A DNA stretch of 64,000 bases, taken from Streptomyces cirratus. GTDB lineage: Bacteria > Actinomycetota > Actinomycetes > Streptomycetales > Streptomycetaceae. How positions within the stretch are numbered: the stretch's first letter is position 1; each line of letters begins with the position of its first letter. Made by a program: the position numbers and the translations under genes. Where the stretch lies: positions 248,001-312,000 of the forward strand of contig NZ_BMVP01000007.1 of NCBI RefSeq assembly GCF_014650775.1, written 5' to 3'. The notes beneath the pieces are model-generated. The model searched no databases, was not told where the DNA came from, and was given only the letters and a program-made list of their open reading frames with translations. Positions 8,780-16,990 of the stretch are shown here, piece by piece.

Positions 8780-8788
8780 TTGTCCACA
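8780..8788 (+). other. isolated DnaA-box-like 9-mer
   Basis: TTGTCCACA, the preferred Streptomyces DnaA box as I remember it, in the bkdR/bkdA intergenic region. A single box, so it could be chance. Confidence 0.3.
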
Positions 8789-8822
8789 GCCTGGAGGCGC
8801 CTGTAGCCAAATTGCGCAGACA

Positions 8823-8836
8823 ACCGAACAATCGGT
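8823..8836. promoter_or_regulatory. PaaR-type operator 3 (bkdR/bkdA promoter)
   Basis: ACCGAACAATCGGT differs from the other two PaaR-type sites in the window by one central base and shares their flanks (AACCG... and ...GGTAGG). It lies 63 nt before the bkdA start and 102 nt before bkdR. Confidence 0.68.
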
Positions 8837-8839
8837 AGG

Positions 8840-8851
8840 TGAGGCGCCTCA
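8840..8851. promoter_or_regulatory. 12-bp palindrome in the bkdA promoter region
   Basis: TGAGGCGCCTCA is a perfect palindrome immediately after operator 3. Its core AGGCGCCT recurs at 8795-8802, 45 bp upstream. A candidate binding site for BkdR or another regulator; the binder is unknown. Confidence 0.45.
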
Positions 8852-8898
8852 CATCCGGGGCCCTCATGCCCGCTTCCTACGAGGAGGTGTACGCCGCC

Positions 8899-10032
8899 AT
8901 GACGGTCCAAGAGCTGCCCGGTGCCGGGGCGTCCCACCGTTCGACCCCGCCGCCCGCCTGGAGGCCGCGTACGGACGCCGCCGCGCTGCTCCCGGACCCC
9001 GAGCCCTACCGGGTGCTGGGCACCGCGGCGGCGGACAAGCTCGACGCCGAGCTGATGCGCCGGTACTACGCCGAGCTGGTACGCGGCCGCCGCTACAACG
9101 CCCAGGCCACCGCGCTCACCCGGCAGGGGCGGCTCGCCGTCTACCCGTCGACCGTCGGCCAGGAGGCCTGCGAGATCGCCGCCGCGCTGGTCCTGGAAGA
9201 CCGGGACTGGCTCTTCCCCAGCTACCGCGACACCCTGGCGGCCGTGGCGCGCGGCCTGGACCCCGTACAGGCGCTGACCCTGCTGCGCGGCGACTGGCAC
9301 ACCGGCTACGACCCGCGCGAGCACCGCATAGCCCCGCTGTCCACGCCGCTCGCCACCCAGCTGCCGCACGCGGTGGGCCTCGCGCACGCCGCCCGGCTGC
9401 GCGGGGACGATGTGGTCGCGCTCGCCATGGTGGGCGACGGCGGCACCAGCGAGGGCGACTTCCACGAGGCGCTGAACTTCGCCGCCGTGTGGCAGGCCCC
9501 GGTGATCTTCCTCGTCCAGAACAACGGCTTCGCGATATCCGTCCCGCTCGCCAAGCAGACCGCCGCCCCGACGCTGGCCCACAAGGCCGTCGGGTACGGG
9601 ATGCCCGGCCGGCTGGTCGACGGCAACGACATCGCCGCGATGCACGAGGTGCTGACCGAGGCCGTCGAGCGGGCGCGCGCCGGCGGCGGTCCGACGCTGA
9701 TCGAGGCGGTCACGTACCGGATCGAGGCGCACACCAACGCCGACGACGCGACCCGGTACCGCACGGACTCCGAGGTGGAGGCCTGGAAGGCGCACGACCC
9801 GGTGGAGCTGCTGGAGCGGGAGCTGACCTCGCGCGGGCTGCTGGACGCGGAGGGCATACAGGTGGCCAAGGACGCGGCGGAGACGATGGCGGCGGCCCTG
9901 CGCGACGCGATGAACGCCGAGCCCGTGCTCGACCCGATGGACCTCTTCGCGCACGTCTACGCGGAGCAGACCGGGCGGCTGCGCGAGCAGGCGGAGCTGC
10001 TGCGCGCCGAGCTTGAAGCGGAGAACGAGTGA
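8899..10032 (+). CDS. bkdA: branched-chain 2-oxoacid dehydrogenase E1 alpha (first cluster)
   Basis: 377-aa thiamine-diphosphate enzyme subunit that decarboxylates 2-oxoacids derived from Val, Leu and Ile, making acyl-CoA primers for branched fatty acids and polyketides. The ThDP motif starts GDGGTSEGDFHEALNF and ends VQNN. Phosphorylation-loop-like sequence RIEAHTNADDATRYRTD follows. ATG 8899 has GAGGAGG at 8881-8887; upstream codons in frame lack conservation. The stop overlaps the E1 beta start (TGATG). The paralogue name is given by subunit length and order relative to S. avermitilis bkdABC, from memory. Confidence 0.85.
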   Translation: MTVQELPGAGASHRSTPPPAWRPRTDAAALLPDPEPYRVLGTAAADKLDAELMRRYYAELVRGRRYNAQATALTRQGRLAVYPSTVGQEACEIAAALVLEDRDWLFPSYRDTLAAVARGLDPVQALTLLRGDWHTGYDPREHRIAPLSTPLATQLPHAVGLAHAARLRGDDVVALAMVGDGGTSEGDFHEALNFAAVWQAPVIFLVQNNGFAISVPLAKQTAAPTLAHKAVGYGMPGRLVDGNDIAAMHEVLTEAVERARAGGGPTLIEAVTYRIEAHTNADDATRYRTDSEVEAWKAHDPVELLERELTSRGLLDAEGIQVAKDAAETMAAALRDAMNAEPVLDPMDLFAHVYAEQTGRLREQAELLRAELEAENE

Positions 10033-11042
10033 TGACGACGGTGGCGGTGCAGCCGGGGACCAAGCCGGCGACCATGGCGCAGGCCCTCGGCAGGGCGATG
10101 CGTGACGCGATGGCCGAGGACCCGACGGTCCACGTGATGGGTGAGGACGTCGGCACGCTCGGCGGGGTCTTCCGGATCACGGACGGCCTCGCGAAGGAGT
10201 TCGGCGAGGACCGCTGTACGGACACCCCGCTCGCGGAGGCCGGGATCCTCGGCGCCGCCGTCGGCATGGCCATGTACGGGCTGCGGCCGGTCGTGGAGAT
10301 GCAGTTCGACGCGTTCGCGTACCCGGCCTTCGAGCAACTGATCTCGCACGTGGCGAAGATGCGCAACCGCACGCGCGGCGCCATGCCGCTGCCGATCACC
10401 ATCCGGGTGCCCTACGGCGGCGGGATCGGCGGGGTGGAGCACCACAGCGACTCCTCCGAGGCGTACTACGTGGCGACGCCCGGGCTGACCGTGGTCACCC
10501 CGGCGACCGTCGAGGACGCGTACGGGCTGCTGCGCGCGTCGATCGCGAGCGACGACCCGGTGGTCTTCCTGGAGCCGAAGCGGCTGTACTGGTCGAAGGC
10601 GCAGTGGTCGCCCGATGCCCCTGCGGAGGTTCCGGGCATCGGCAAGGCGCTGGTGCGGCGGTCGGGCACGAGCGCGACGCTGATCACGTACGGGCCGTCG
10701 CTGCCGGTGTGCATGGAGGCCGCCGAGGCGGCGCGCGAGGAGGGCTGGGACCTGGAGGTCGTGGACCTGCGCTCGCTCGTCCCGTTCGACGAGGAGACGG
10801 TCGTCGCCTCGGTACGCCGGACAGGGCGCGCGGTGGTGGTCCACGAGGCCGGGGGCTTCGGCGGGCCGGGCGCGGAGATCGCCGCGCGGATCGCGGAGCG
10901 GTGCTTCCACCACCTGGAGGCGCCGGTGCTGCGGGTGACGGGGTTCGACATCCCGTACCCGCCGCCGATGCTGGAGAAGCACCATCTGCCGGGCGTGGAC
11001 CGGATCCTGGACACCGTGGGACGCCTGCAGTGGGAGAACTGA
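10032..11042 (+). CDS. bkdB: branched-chain 2-oxoacid dehydrogenase E1 beta (first cluster)
   Basis: 336-aa E1 beta subunit, which pairs with BkdA to form the decarboxylating heterotetramer. Family stretches seen: VMGEDVGTLGGVFRITDGL (ThDP-contacting glutamate), GYGGG-like VPYGGGIGGVEHHSDSSEA, and the C-terminal transketolase domain VVDLRSLVPFDEETV. ATG 10032 overlaps the bkdA stop; a GTG three bases earlier is also possible. The stop overlaps the E2 start at 11042, so all three subunits are translationally coupled. Confidence 0.87.
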   Translation: MTTVAVQPGTKPATMAQALGRAMRDAMAEDPTVHVMGEDVGTLGGVFRITDGLAKEFGEDRCTDTPLAEAGILGAAVGMAMYGLRPVVEMQFDAFAYPAFEQLISHVAKMRNRTRGAMPLPITIRVPYGGGIGGVEHHSDSSEAYYVATPGLTVVTPATVEDAYGLLRASIASDDPVVFLEPKRLYWSKAQWSPDAPAEVPGIGKALVRRSGTSATLITYGPSLPVCMEAAEAAREEGWDLEVVDLRSLVPFDEETVVASVRRTGRAVVVHEAGGFGGPGAEIAARIAERCFHHLEAPVLRVTGFDIPYPPPMLEKHHLPGVDRILDTVGRLQWEN

Positions 11043-12373
11043 TGCCGCAGGTACTGGAGTTCAAGCTGCCCGACCTCGGTGAGGGGCTGACCGAGGCGGA
11101 GATCGTCCGCTGGCTGGTGGCGGTGGGCGATGTCGTCGAGATCGACCAGCCGGTGGTCGAGGTCGAGACGGCCAAGGCGATGGTGGAGGTGCCGTGCCCG
11201 TACGGGGGCGTGGTCACCGCGCGGTTCGGGGAGGAGGGGACCGAACTGCCGGTCGGCGCACCGCTGATCACGGTGGCGGTGGGTGCTGCGGACCCGGCTC
11301 CGGATACGGCTGCCGCTCCGGTTCCGGCCTCGGAGTCCGGCTCCGGGAACGTGCTGGTCGGCTACGGCACCGACCACTCACGGCCGACGCGCAGGCGGCG
11401 GATCAGGCCGGGGACCGCGACTGCCGTGGTGGCCCCGGTGGCCCCTGTGCCCGTCCCGGCCGTCCCGGTGGCTCCGGCCGCTGTTCCGGTTGCTCCGGTT
11501 GCTGTCCCGGTGGGGCCGGTTCCGGTGATCTCGCCGCTCGTACGGAAGCTCGCCCGGGACAACGGGCTCGATCTGCGGCAGCTGCGGGGGTCGGGCCCCG
11601 AGGGGCTGATCCTGCGGGCGGACGTGGAGGCGGCGCTGCGGGCGGAGGCCGCGCCGACCCCGGGGACGGCCGTTTCGGCTCCGGCCGGTGAGCGGATCCC
11701 GCTGAAGGGACTGCGCGGGGCGGTGGCGGAGAAACTGTCGCGCAGCCGCCGTGAAATCCCGGAAGCCACTTGCTGGGTGGACGCGGACGCAACGGAACTG
11801 ATGGCGGCCCGGGCCGCGATGAACGCCGCGGGCGGCCCCAAGATCTCGGTGCTGGCGCTGCTGGCCCGGGTCTGCACGGCCGCGCTGGCCAAGTACCCGG
11901 AGCTCAACTCCACCGTGGACCTGGCGGCGAAGGAGATCGTCCGGCTCCCGGCCGTGCACCTGGGCTTCGCCGCGCAGACCGAGCGGGGCCTGATGGTCCC
12001 GGTGGTGCGGGACGCCCAGACGCGCAGTGCGGAGTCCCTCTCGGCGGAGTTCGCCCGGCTCACCGAGCTGGCGCGGGCCGGGAAGCTGGCGCCGGCGGAC
12101 CTGACGGGCGGCACGTTCACCCTGAACAACTACGGGGTGTTCGGGGTCGACGGCTCCACGCCGATCATCAACCACCCGGAGGCGGCCATGCTGGGGGTGG
12201 GCCGGATCATCCCGAAGCCGTGGGTCCACCAGGGCGAACTCGCGGTGCGCCAGGTGGTGCAGCTGTCGCTGACCTTCGACCACCGCGTCTGCGACGGCGG
12301 TACGGCCGGCGGCTTCCTGCGCTACGTGGCGGACTGCGTCGAATCCCCGGCGGTCCTGCTCCGCTCGCTGTAA
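11042..12373 (+). CDS. bkdC: 2-oxoacid dehydrogenase E2, dihydrolipoamide acyltransferase (first cluster)
   Basis: 443-aa core of the complex. One lipoyl domain lies at residues 1-80 with the lipoylated lysine in ETAKAMVE (about 45). A Val/Pro/Ala-rich hinge leads to the peripheral subunit-binding domain (ISPLVRKLARDNGLDLRQL), and a C-terminal catalytic domain ends with the active-site motif TFDHRVCDGG. It hands the acyl group to CoA. No E3 (lipoamide dehydrogenase) gene is in the window, so E3 must come from elsewhere. The start overlaps the bkdB stop. Confidence 0.87.
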   Translation: MPQVLEFKLPDLGEGLTEAEIVRWLVAVGDVVEIDQPVVEVETAKAMVEVPCPYGGVVTARFGEEGTELPVGAPLITVAVGAADPAPDTAAAPVPASESGSGNVLVGYGTDHSRPTRRRRIRPGTATAVVAPVAPVPVPAVPVAPAAVPVAPVAVPVGPVPVISPLVRKLARDNGLDLRQLRGSGPEGLILRADVEAALRAEAAPTPGTAVSAPAGERIPLKGLRGAVAEKLSRSRREIPEATCWVDADATELMAARAAMNAAGGPKISVLALLARVCTAALAKYPELNSTVDLAAKEIVRLPAVHLGFAAQTERGLMVPVVRDAQTRSAESLSAEFARLTELARAGKLAPADLTGGTFTLNNYGVFGVDGSTPIINHPEAAMLGVGRIIPKPWVHQGELAVRQVVQLSLTFDHRVCDGGTAGGFLRYVADCVESPAVLLRSL

Positions 12374-12436
12374 CGCCCGGGGGCGGGTCCTTGCGGGCTG
12401 CCGGACCGCGCGGGCCGACGGCGGGCCGGCCCGGCC

Positions 12437-12491
12437 GGGTGGGACGCCGGCCCGGCGGGGTGGGACGCCGGTCCGCCGGGCGGCACGCCGG
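12437..12491. repeat. 14-bp repeat, three copies, after bkdC
   Basis: GGGTGGGACGCCGG at 12437-12450 and 12458-12471, with a degenerate third copy (GGGCGGCACGCCGG) at 12478-12491. They form the most visible feature of the 292-bp gene-free stretch between bkdC and the quinone oxidoreductase, where I see no convincing gene. Confidence 0.5.
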
Positions 12492-12665
12492 GCCGCCCGG
12501 GGCCGGCTGGGGACGGACGCGTCCGCCAGCCGGCACGGCACGGTGGAGGGCTACCGGTAGCAGCCGCCTGCGCCTCTGCCCGAAACTGCGCACCCGGCCC
12601 GCCCGCGTCAGCTCGAAGCCCCGGAAGCCCGCACCCCGGCCTCGGCCGCCCTCCGAGGACCGGGG

Positions 12666-13643
12666 TCAGACGGTGAGGAGCAGCTTGCCGACGTGGGCGC
12701 TGGACTCCATCACCCGGTGGGCCTCGGCGGCTTCCGTCATCGGGTACACCGCGTGGACCACGGGCCGGACCCGGCCCGTCGAGACGAGCGGCCAGACGTG
12801 CTCTCGTACCGCAGCCACGATCGCCGCCTTCTCCTCCAGCGGCCGCGACCGCAGCGAGGTCGCCGTGACCGCAGCCCGCTTGGCCATCATCGCGCCCAGG
12901 TTCAGCTCCGCCTTGACCCCGCCCTGGAGCCCGATCACCGCGAGCCTGCCGTTCACGGCCAGCGCGTCCAGGTTCCGCGCCAGGTACTTCGCGCCGACGA
13001 TGTCCAGGATCACGTCCGCCCCGGCCCCGTCCGTCGCGGCCCGCAGCGCCTCCACGAAGTCCTGCTCGCGGTAGTCGATCAGGATGTCGGCCCCCAGCTC
13101 CGCGCAGCGCGCCAGCTTCTCCTTGCCGCCCGCCGTCACCGCCACCCGGGCACCCACCGCCTTGCCCAGCTGGATGGCCATCGTGCCGATGCCGCTGGAC
13201 CCGCCGTGCACCAGCAGGGTTTCGCCGGGACGCAGCCCGGCCACCATGAACACGTTCGACCAGACCGTCGTCACCACCTCCGGCAGTGCGGCCGCCGTCA
13301 CCAGGTCCACCCCGGCCGGCACCGGGAGCAACTGTCCCGCCGGGACCGCGACCAGCTCCGCGTAGCCGCCGCCGGCCAGCAGTGCGCACACCTCGTCGCC
13401 CACCGACCAGCCCGAGACGCCCTCCCCGATCGCGACGATCCGCCCGGAACACTCCAGGCCGGGATAGGGGGACGCACCGGGCGGCGGGTCGTAGAAGCCC
13501 TGCCGCTGGAGAACGTCGGCGCGGTTCACGGCGCTCGCCGCGACCTCGACGAGTACCTCGCCCTGGCCTGCCACCGGATCGGGAACTTCGGCCCACACCA
13601 GGGCCTCGGGTCCGCCGGGCTGCTCGATCTTGATCGCATGCAT
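12666..13643 (-). CDS. NAD(P)H:quinone oxidoreductase, zinc-free MDR family
   Basis: 325-aa medium-chain dehydrogenase/reductase of the quinone oxidoreductase group. The nucleotide-binding loop is in LLVHGGSSGIGTMAIQLGK (about 139-157), and the N-terminal half contains NRADVLQRQGFYDPPPG, typical of the PIG3/QOR group. The catalytic zinc ligands of alcohol dehydrogenases are not seen. Probable cytosolic reduction of quinones or reactive carbonyls; the true substrate is unknown. ATG 13643 lies 10 nt after the channel gene's stop, so it is the last gene of the mobA-moeA-channel operon. Confidence 0.85.
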   Translation of the reverse strand: MHAIKIEQPGGPEALVWAEVPDPVAGQGEVLVEVAASAVNRADVLQRQGFYDPPPGASPYPGLECSGRIVAIGEGVSGWSVGDEVCALLAGGGYAELVAVPAGQLLPVPAGVDLVTAAALPEVVTTVWSNVFMVAGLRPGETLLVHGGSSGIGTMAIQLGKAVGARVAVTAGGKEKLARCAELGADILIDYREQDFVEALRAATDGAGADVILDIVGAKYLARNLDALAVNGRLAVIGLQGGVKAELNLGAMMAKRAAVTATSLRSRPLEEKAAIVAAVREHVWPLVSTGRVRPVVHAVYPMTEAAEAHRVMESSAHVGKLLLTV

Positions 13644-13653
13644 GGCCCGGAGG

Positions 13654-14745
13654 CTACCCGGAAAGCCCTGTCGGCGCCGCCGCCCGACCGGCCCGGACGA
13701 TGGTGATCAGACGGTCCGTCGACTGGAGCGGACTGGCGTGCGGATCGTCGTAGGCGAGCAGCCGGTGCCCCCGCAGCACGCTCACCACCAGGTCCTCCGT
13801 CTCCCGCACGCCCTTGCCCACCTCGGGCTTGGTGACGGGCCGTTCGATCAGGTCCAGGCCGCTGCCCTGCTGGATCAGGTCCTCCATCACGGTGCCCGCG
13901 CTCGGGCTGAGCACCGACAGGCCCAGCAGCCGCCCGGCCGCACTCGCGCTCGTGATGACCGCGTCCGCACCCGACTGGCGCAGCAACGGCGCGTTCTCCT
14001 CTTCCCGGACCGCCGCGACGATCTTGGCGCTGCGGTTGAGCTGGCGTGCCGTCAGCGTCACCAGGACCGCCGTGTCGTCGCGCTGCGTGGCGACGACGAT
14101 CTGCCGGGCCCTCGGCAGTTCGGCCCGCAGCAGCACGTCGGAGCGGGTGGCGTCGCCGACGACACCCGTCAGTCCCTCGGCGGCCGCCACGTCGATCACT
14201 TTGGCGCTCGGATCGACGATGACGACCTGCTCCTTGGCGAGACCGGTGGCCAGCAGCGTCTGGAGGGCCGACCGGCCCTTCGTGCCGAAGCCGACGACAA
14301 CCGTGTGGTCACGCACGTTCTTCCTCCAGCGCTTGAGCCGCCACTCTTCCCGGGTCCGCTCCGTCAGCACCTCCAGCGTGGTGCCGACGAGGATGATCAG
14401 GAACACGATGCGCAGCGGCGTGATCAGCAGGACGTTCACCAGACGCGCACTGTCGCTGTACGGGACGATGTCGCCGTAGCCGGTCGTCGACAGGGTCACC
14501 GTCGCGTAGTAGACGCAGTCGAGGAAGTCGACTTCCTCGTTGGCGTTGTCGTGATAGCCCTCGCGGTCGATCCACACGAGCAACACCGTCAGGCACATCA
14601 CGAACAGGGCCACCAGCAGCCGTCGTGCGACCTGCCGCAGCGGCCTTTGGACGACGCGCTTGGGGAGGGTGACGCGCCGCGCCACGAGCGCCTCGTCGGC
14701 GCGCCGGGCCATCGCGTCCTGGCCGGCCTGTTTCACGTGAAACAT
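13654..14745 (-). CDS. potassium channel with TrkA-N (RCK) domain
   Basis: 363-aa two-TM K+ channel. Transmembrane helix 1 is LLVALFVMCLTVLLVWI, the pore holds the selectivity filter TLSTTGYGDIVP, and helix 2 is VNVLLITPLRIVFLIILVG. A cytoplasmic RCK domain begins with TVVVGFGTKGRSALQTL (nucleotide-binding Gly-rich loop), and a C-terminal TrkA-C-like domain follows. It likely passes K+ under nucleotide control. The gene begins ATG TTT CAC GTG AAA CAG: its first codons are a parS site, and they overlap the end of moeA by 13 nt. Grouping with molybdenum-cofactor genes has no obvious functional reason. Confidence 0.88.
   Translation of the reverse strand: MFHVKQAGQDAMARRADEALVARRVTLPKRVVQRPLRQVARRLLVALFVMCLTVLLVWIDREGYHDNANEEVDFLDCVYYATVTLSTTGYGDIVPYSDSARLVNVLLITPLRIVFLIILVGTTLEVLTERTREEWRLKRWRKNVRDHTVVVGFGTKGRSALQTLLATGLAKEQVVIVDPSAKVIDVAAAEGLTGVVGDATRSDVLLRAELPRARQIVVATQRDDTAVLVTLTARQLNRSAKIVAAVREEENAPLLRQSGADAVITSASAAGRLLGLSVLSPSAGTVMEDLIQQGSGLDLIERPVTKPEVGKGVRETEDLVVSVLRGHRLLAYDDPHASPLQSTDRLITIVRAGRAAAPTGLSG
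14729..14744. other. parS centromere site (perfect)
   Basis: TGTTTCACGTGAAACA, a perfect 16-bp palindrome and exact match to the Streptomyces/Bacillus ParB-binding consensus. It lies in the 13-nt moeA/K+ channel overlap, so it is read in two coding frames. parS sites cluster around oriC in Streptomyces. Confidence 0.9.
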
Positions 14746-16070
14746 CCTCCGGAGGCCCAGGGCAGGTCGAGCATTTCCAGTTCCTGCCCCGACCGCGCAC
14801 CGTGTGGCGGGACGACGGCCAGTGCGTCGGCGGCCGCCACACCACGGAGCATCGCCGGGCCGTGGTAGCGCAGCGGCACCGCGTGTTCCTCCGTCAGCAG
14901 CACCGGCACGAGCCGGGTGTCGTACGGGTGACCGGGTACGTCGCCCTGGATCGGAACCGCGTACCGCGGGCGTCGGCGCCGGCCGGCGAGGGCGCGCAGA
15001 AGCGGTTCGGCGAGCGTCAGCAGCCCGGACACGGCGGCCAGCGGGTTTCCGGGCAGTCCCACCAGGTGGCGGCCGTCGACGCGGTCGCCGGTCCGGGCCA
15101 GCAGCATCGGATGCCCGGGGCGCACGGCCACCCCGTCGACGAGCAGTTCGGCCCCGGCCCGCATCAGGACGGGGTGCACATGGTCGACGGGGCCCGAGGC
15201 CGTGCCGCCGGTGGTGACGATGAGGTCGGCGGTGGACGTGGTGACGGCCTCGAAGAGGGCTTCGGCCCCGGCGGGGTCGTCGCCCAGCCGCCGTGTGCCG
15301 GTGACGTCGGCGCCGAGCCGGCTGAGCCAGGGGCCGAGCATGGGACTGAGGGCGTCGCGGATGAGACCGTCGCGGGGGCGGCCTTCGGTGAGCAACTCGT
15401 CGCCGAGCACCAGGATTTCCACCGTGGGACGGGGCCGGGTCCCCAGCTCGTCGTACCCGGCGGCGGCGGCCAGCCCGAGCAGGGCCGGGGTGACCAGTGA
15501 GCCGGCCGGCAGCAGCAACTCGCCGGAGCGGCACTCCTGGCCGCGCGGGCGGATGTCCTGGCCGGTGACGACGGGCCGCAGCGCGTACAGCTGGGAGCCG
15601 TCCTCTCGGGCGTGCTCGCTGCGGATGACGGCGGTGGTGTCCGCGGGGATCCTGGCGCCGGTGGCGATCGGTACGGCCTCACCGTCCGCGAGGGGCTCGG
15701 GCCGGTCGGAGCCGGCCAGTATCCCGGCGCCGGTCCGGACGGACCAGGGGCCGGGACCGGCGACGGCCCAGCCGTCCATGGCGGAGGTGTCGAAGGAAGG
15801 CAGGTCCGTGAGCGCGTCGAGGGGCTCGGCCAGGACCTCGCCGAGGGCTTCGGCGATCGGCACCCGGTGGCTGCGGGCGCGGACGCCCGCACCGGCCCGG
15901 ACGGCGGCTTCCCTGGCATGTGACCAGGACGAGGCACGGTGGCCGCCGGCGGCGCGGACCGCGTCGGGTGCGTCGAGGGGGCCGGGCGCGCCGGAGGCGT
16001 GGGGCGAGGGGTCTCGGCTCACCAGGGCGAGGGCCTCGTCCAGGGCGCGGTCGGCGTCGGTGCGGGTCAT
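14733..16070 (-). CDS. moeA: molybdopterin molybdotransferase MoeA
   Basis: 445-aa enzyme that inserts molybdate into adenylated molybdopterin, the last step of molybdenum cofactor synthesis. Family motifs: LPSFDTSAMDGWAV, GARIPADTTAVIRSE, the MoCF-type loop TTGGTASGPVDHVHPVL (usual form TGGxSxG), and LPGNPLAAVSG. The N-terminus (~45 residues) is a variable extension. ATG 16070 overlaps the mobA stop (ATGA), and the C-terminus overlaps the channel gene and the parS site. Operon with mobA. Confidence 0.88.
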   Translation of the reverse strand: MTRTDADRALDEALALVSRDPSPHASGAPGPLDAPDAVRAAGGHRASSWSHAREAAVRAGAGVRARSHRVPIAEALGEVLAEPLDALTDLPSFDTSAMDGWAVAGPGPWSVRTGAGILAGSDRPEPLADGEAVPIATGARIPADTTAVIRSEHAREDGSQLYALRPVVTGQDIRPRGQECRSGELLLPAGSLVTPALLGLAAAAGYDELGTRPRPTVEILVLGDELLTEGRPRDGLIRDALSPMLGPWLSRLGADVTGTRRLGDDPAGAEALFEAVTTSTADLIVTTGGTASGPVDHVHPVLMRAGAELLVDGVAVRPGHPMLLARTGDRVDGRHLVGLPGNPLAAVSGLLTLAEPLLRALAGRRRRPRYAVPIQGDVPGHPYDTRLVPVLLTEEHAVPLRYHGPAMLRGVAAADALAVVPPHGARSGQELEMLDLPWASGGCFT

Positions 16071-16990
16071 CCGGTGCCGGCTTCCGGGCCGTCTTCGGGG
16101 CGGTGTTCGGTGCCCTCTTCGGTGTGATCGGGGGTGCGGTCTTCGGCGCCGGACGCGGAGGCTTCCTCGGCCCAGCGCAGGGCCAGGGCGGCGGCCTTGC
16201 GGGACGCTTCGGCGACGGCCTGGGCCGGGTCCGCCCCGATCGCCTCGGCGCGGGCTGCGGCGTACCCCACGAGGAAGGTGGTCAGCGGTGCCGCGGGCCG
16301 GTCGACGCCGTGGGCGGCGTCACGGGCGAGGTCGAGGAGGGCCTTGGTATCGACGGGGACATCGATGCCCAGCTCGTTCTTGACGGCGGTGATCCATTGC
16401 TCCAGCACGGTCCCATGCTCTCTGATCCGGGCGCGGGCCGTCGCGAGGTCGTCCCAGGTGTCGCAGTCGAACGAGGCGAGTGGCGCAGCGCCGGTGATGG
16501 TGGTGAGGTCGAGTTCGGCGGTGAGGGCGCGAAGCGGCAGCCCGGCGAGGGTGCCGTGTTCGGTGGCCAGGAGGGCGATTTCCCGGCGCAGGGGCTCGGT
16601 CCGGTAGGCGGCGACGAGGGGCTGGTCGCGGCCGCCGGGGTCACGGAGCATGACGCCGTCGTGGCCGGGCGCGTCGAGCAGGGCGCGGACGGTGTCCCGG
16701 TCCAGGAAGGGCAGGTCGGCGGAGAGTACGAGGACCCGCGCGGCGGAGGTTTCGCGGAGCCCGGCGTCGAGCGCGGCCACGGGACCGCCGCCGGGCGGCT
16801 CCTCGCGGGTCCAGCGGACGGGGCGGGTGGTGGGACGGCGGGTGCCGACGACGATGGTGGCGGCGGCGTCGGGGCAGGCGTCGAGGACGCGGTCGAGGAG
16901 GGTGCGGGCGCCGACGTGCAGGCCGGGTTTGTCGGCACCGCCGAGTCGCTGCGCGGCGCCGCCGGCGAGGACGATCGCGTCGTAGCTCAT
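16067..16990 (-). CDS. mobA: MobA-like nucleotidyltransferase fused to DUF6457
   Basis: 307-aa protein. Residues 1-~190 are a MobA-type NTP transferase that would attach GMP to the molybdenum cofactor, with the start motif IVLAGGAAQRLGGADKP (usual LAGGxSxRMGxDK) and the metal-binding Asp in VLSADLPFL. A helical ~90-residue domain resembling DUF6457 follows (LEQWITAVKNELGIDVPVD), and the tail is Glu/Asp-rich. In this family the specificity (GTP or CTP) is not certain from sequence. ATG 16990 was chosen at the family start; the in-frame extension upstream is GC-biased filler. First gene of a four-gene operon. Confidence 0.82.
   Translation of the reverse strand: MSYDAIVLAGGAAQRLGGADKPGLHVGARTLLDRVLDACPDAAATIVVGTRRPTTRPVRWTREEPPGGGPVAALDAGLRETSAARVLVLSADLPFLDRDTVRALLDAPGHDGVMLRDPGGRDQPLVAAYRTEPLRREIALLATEHGTLAGLPLRALTAELDLTTITGAAPLASFDCDTWDDLATARARIREHGTVLEQWITAVKNELGIDVPVDTKALLDLARDAAHGVDRPAAPLTTFLVGYAAARAEAIGADPAQAVAEASRKAAALALRWAEEASASGAEDRTPDHTEEGTEHRPEDGPEAGTG

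Noticed and set aside
12374-12665. short plus-strand frame after bkdC
   Set aside because: Low-complexity Gly/Arg/Pro content and repeats, no ribosome-binding site.
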